Shown piece after piece: positions 7,121 through 8,138 of a stretch of DNA of 8,138 bases. The stretch covers positions 1 to 8,138 of the forward strand of contig NZ_CAAFUZ010000018.1 of the NCBI RefSeq assembly GCF_900766305.1, read 5' to 3'. The DNA is from an uncultured Gemella sp. (lineage in GTDB: Bacteria; Bacillota; Bacilli; Staphylococcales; Gemellaceae). The first letter of the stretch is position 1. Each line of letters begins with the position of its first letter. The position numbers and the translations under genes were made by a program. The notes under the pieces were generated by a model that was given only the letters and a program-made list of their open reading frames with translations, did not search any database and was not told where the DNA came from.

Positions 7121-7155
7121 GGGAGGGAGGTGCGGTTCAATCCGCACCTTTTTTT
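7121..7155 (+). terminator. Terminator-like hairpin lying between a Shine-Dalgarno sequence and the YvrJ start
   Basis: AGGTGCGG (7128-7135) pairs perfectly with CCGCACCT (7142-7149) around a 6-base loop, followed by an unbroken T run to 7155. This is a classic intrinsic terminator after the DUF2922 gene. Directly 5' of the stem is GGGAGGG (7121-7127), and the YvrJ ATG follows the T run at 7156. The only Shine-Dalgarno candidate is thus 28 bases away in linear sequence but about 6 bases away across a folded stem. The structure may attenuate the downstream genes, or bridge the ribosome binding site to the start codon, or both. Confidence 0.85.
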
Positions 7156-7314
7156 ATGGATATACTAAATTTTATCAATACTGTAGGCTTCCCTATTTTT
7201 GTAGCGGTATTTTTTCTGTTAAAGTTAGACAATACTCTACAAAATATAGGTAAAAGTTTAAACGAACTTACACGTATTATAGAAACAAAGTTAAATATTA
7301 ATATCAAAGAATAG
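7156..7314 (+). CDS. YvrJ family small membrane protein, holin-like
   Basis: This 52-residue protein starts MDILNFINTVGFPIFVAVFF and has one membrane helix at about 8-23. An amphipathic, charged tail follows (LDNTLQNIGKSLNELTRIIE). Size, the NTVGFPIFVAVFFLLK region and its place after a DUF2922 gene fit the uncharacterised YvrJ family. One helix followed by a charged coiled tail also resembles BhlA/UviB-type small holins. It ends 23 bases before a leaderless CHAP endolysin, the usual holin-endolysin order. Its role in letting the lysin reach the wall is inferred. The ATG follows the T run of a hairpin, so translation initiation is unusual. Confidence 0.8.
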   Translation: MDILNFINTVGFPIFVAVFFLLKLDNTLQNIGKSLNELTRIIETKLNINIKE

Positions 7315-7337
7315 TTTAATATAAGGGAGTAAATATT

Positions 7338-8012
7338 ATGACAAGTCAACAAACAATGGTTAACTGGGCAAAGGATAACGTCTATAAATGGATTGATATG
7401 GATGGAATGTACGGAGCACAATGCGTAGATCTAACTATGGCTTATGTGAAAAATTTCGCTAATTTCCAAATTTATGGTAACGCCATCGACTATCTAACTA
7501 ATCCCATACCTCCAGGTTGGAGAAGATATTTTAAAGGAGATGCAGTAATAGCTCCTGGGGATATAGCAATTTGGCATTGGGGAGACTGGGATAACTACGG
7601 TCATGTCGGTATCGTTATAGAAGTAAATGAGGGGATTATCACCTCTGTTGAACAGAATGTTGATGGTACTCCTGACCGCGGTGGTATCGCTCGTATTATG
7701 AGTCGGGACGATACTTATCTCGCAGGATTTATCAGACCTAGCTACGATTCAACTGAAGAATGGACTAGAATTCCTGAAACTGGCTATTTCACAGTAGAAG
7801 TTCCATCTATAAATGTTAGAAATAAACCAAGCAAACTCGGAAAAGTTACCAGCACTTATTACAAAGGAGAACGAATCTACTATGATAGCTATGTAATTAA
7901 AGAAGGATTCGTTTGGATCAGCTATATTTCCTATTCAAATGAGCGTCACTACGTCGCTACAGGAACACATAACGGAAGTGAAAGAACTAGCACATGGGGA
8001 AGTTTTAGTTAG
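7338..8012 (+). CDS. CHAP-SH3_5 peptidoglycan hydrolase (endolysin-like)
   Basis: A 224-residue protein with two domains. The N-terminal CHAP amidase/endopeptidase domain (about 1-135) has Cys29 (GAQCVDLT), His89 (NYGHVGIVIE), Glu105 and Asn107 (SVEQNVDG), matching the Cys-His-Glu-Asn arrangement of active CHAP enzymes. The C-terminal SH3_5 wall-binding domain (about 149-214) has GYF, INVRNKPS, GERIYYDS, VWISYISYSNERHYVATG. Such enzymes cut stem peptides or cross-bridges of Gram-positive peptidoglycan. No signal peptide is present, so export needs a holin-like partner or lysis; the YvrJ gene just upstream is the candidate. AAGGGAG lies about 9 bases before the ATG. The length is short for a phage endolysin, which often carry a second catalytic domain. 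No phage structural genes are visible, so this may be a domesticated lysin, or the edge of a prophage continuing to the right. Confidence 0.93.
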   Translation: MTSQQTMVNWAKDNVYKWIDMDGMYGAQCVDLTMAYVKNFANFQIYGNAIDYLTNPIPPGWRRYFKGDAVIAPGDIAIWHWGDWDNYGHVGIVIEVNEGIITSVEQNVDGTPDRGGIARIMSRDDTYLAGFIRPSYDSTEEWTRIPETGYFTVEVPSINVRNKPSKLGKVTSTYYKGERIYYDSYVIKEGFVWISYISYSNERHYVATGTHNGSERTSTWGSFS

Positions 8013-8034
8013 TAGATCTTTCAGGTTGTATACT

Positions 8035-8078
8035 AAATCCGGGGCATGGAAAAATTCCAGCCCCGGATTTCAATTTTT
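8035..8078 (+). terminator. Intrinsic terminator of the lysin gene
   Basis: AAATCCGGGGC (8035-8045) pairs perfectly with GCCCCGGATTT (8060-8070). The stem continues with TGGAA/TTCCA after a single bulged A, closing on an AAA loop. TTTTT (8074-8078) follows after three bases. It begins 22 bases after the stop codon and ends the plus-strand cassette. Confidence 0.9.
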
Positions 8079-8138
8079 ATATGCAAAAAGACAAATATCC
8101 AATATAATTAAGGTGTACAAAAATAATTAACTAAGAAA

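Noticed and set aside
7137..7421. Minus-strand frame of 94 codons across the YvrJ and lysin starts
   Set aside because: It is antisense to two well-supported plus-strand genes with good start sites, and it crosses the hairpin. It has no family resemblance.
8080..8108. Perfect TATAAT at 8103-8108 as the promoter of a gene beyond the right edge
   Set aside because: No acceptable -35 lies upstream and there is no TG extension. In AT-rich DNA one hexamer is weak evidence, and no downstream gene is visible.
7939..8130. Plus-strand frame of 63 codons overlapping the lysin end and the terminator
   Set aside because: It is out of frame with the lysin, reads through the terminator stem and lacks a ribosome binding site.

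Overview
The window is AT-rich DNA with strong AGGAGG-type ribosome binding sites, short intrinsic terminators and a YSIRK-type cell-wall surface protein. This points to a low-GC Gram-positive bacterium (Bacillota). A Gemella-like or related coccus is my best guess, from the YSIRK/DUF1542 surface protein and the SH3_5 lysin, but the sequence alone does not prove the genus. No RNA gene, CRISPR array or insertion sequence was recognised.

Layout. Positions 1-3274 (minus strand) hold the N-terminal 1091 residues of a very large surface protein that runs off the left edge. It has a YSIRK signal peptide, a helical stretch, two copies of a roughly 225-residue beta-rich module, then a DUF1542 repeat array of about 77 residues per unit. 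A gene-free AT-rich spacer follows (3275-3830). Next, all on the minus strand, come tmcAL (tRNA-Met cytidine acetate ligase, 3877-5007) and two small membrane-anchored proteins of unknown function (5111-5713 and 5868-6473). These two look like diverged paralogues: one N-terminal membrane helix, a long disordered hydrophilic linker and a similar C-terminal domain of about 50 residues. Each has its own promoter.

From 6688 the strand switches. A compact plus-strand cassette encodes a DUF1659-like protein, a DUF2922 protein, a 52-residue YvrJ-family single-helix membrane protein (7156-7314), and a 224-residue CHAP-SH3_5 peptidoglycan hydrolase without signal peptide. A strong terminator closes it at 8035-8078. 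A holin-like mini-membrane protein directly before a leaderless endolysin, with no other phage genes visible, suggests a stand-alone lysis module. Between the DUF2922 and YvrJ genes lies a GC-rich hairpin with a U-tract. It resembles an intrinsic terminator and also sits exactly between the Shine-Dalgarno sequence and the YvrJ start codon, so it may control the membrane protein and lysin.

The cassette and its hairpin are the most interesting part of the window. The paralogous membrane protein pair is second.
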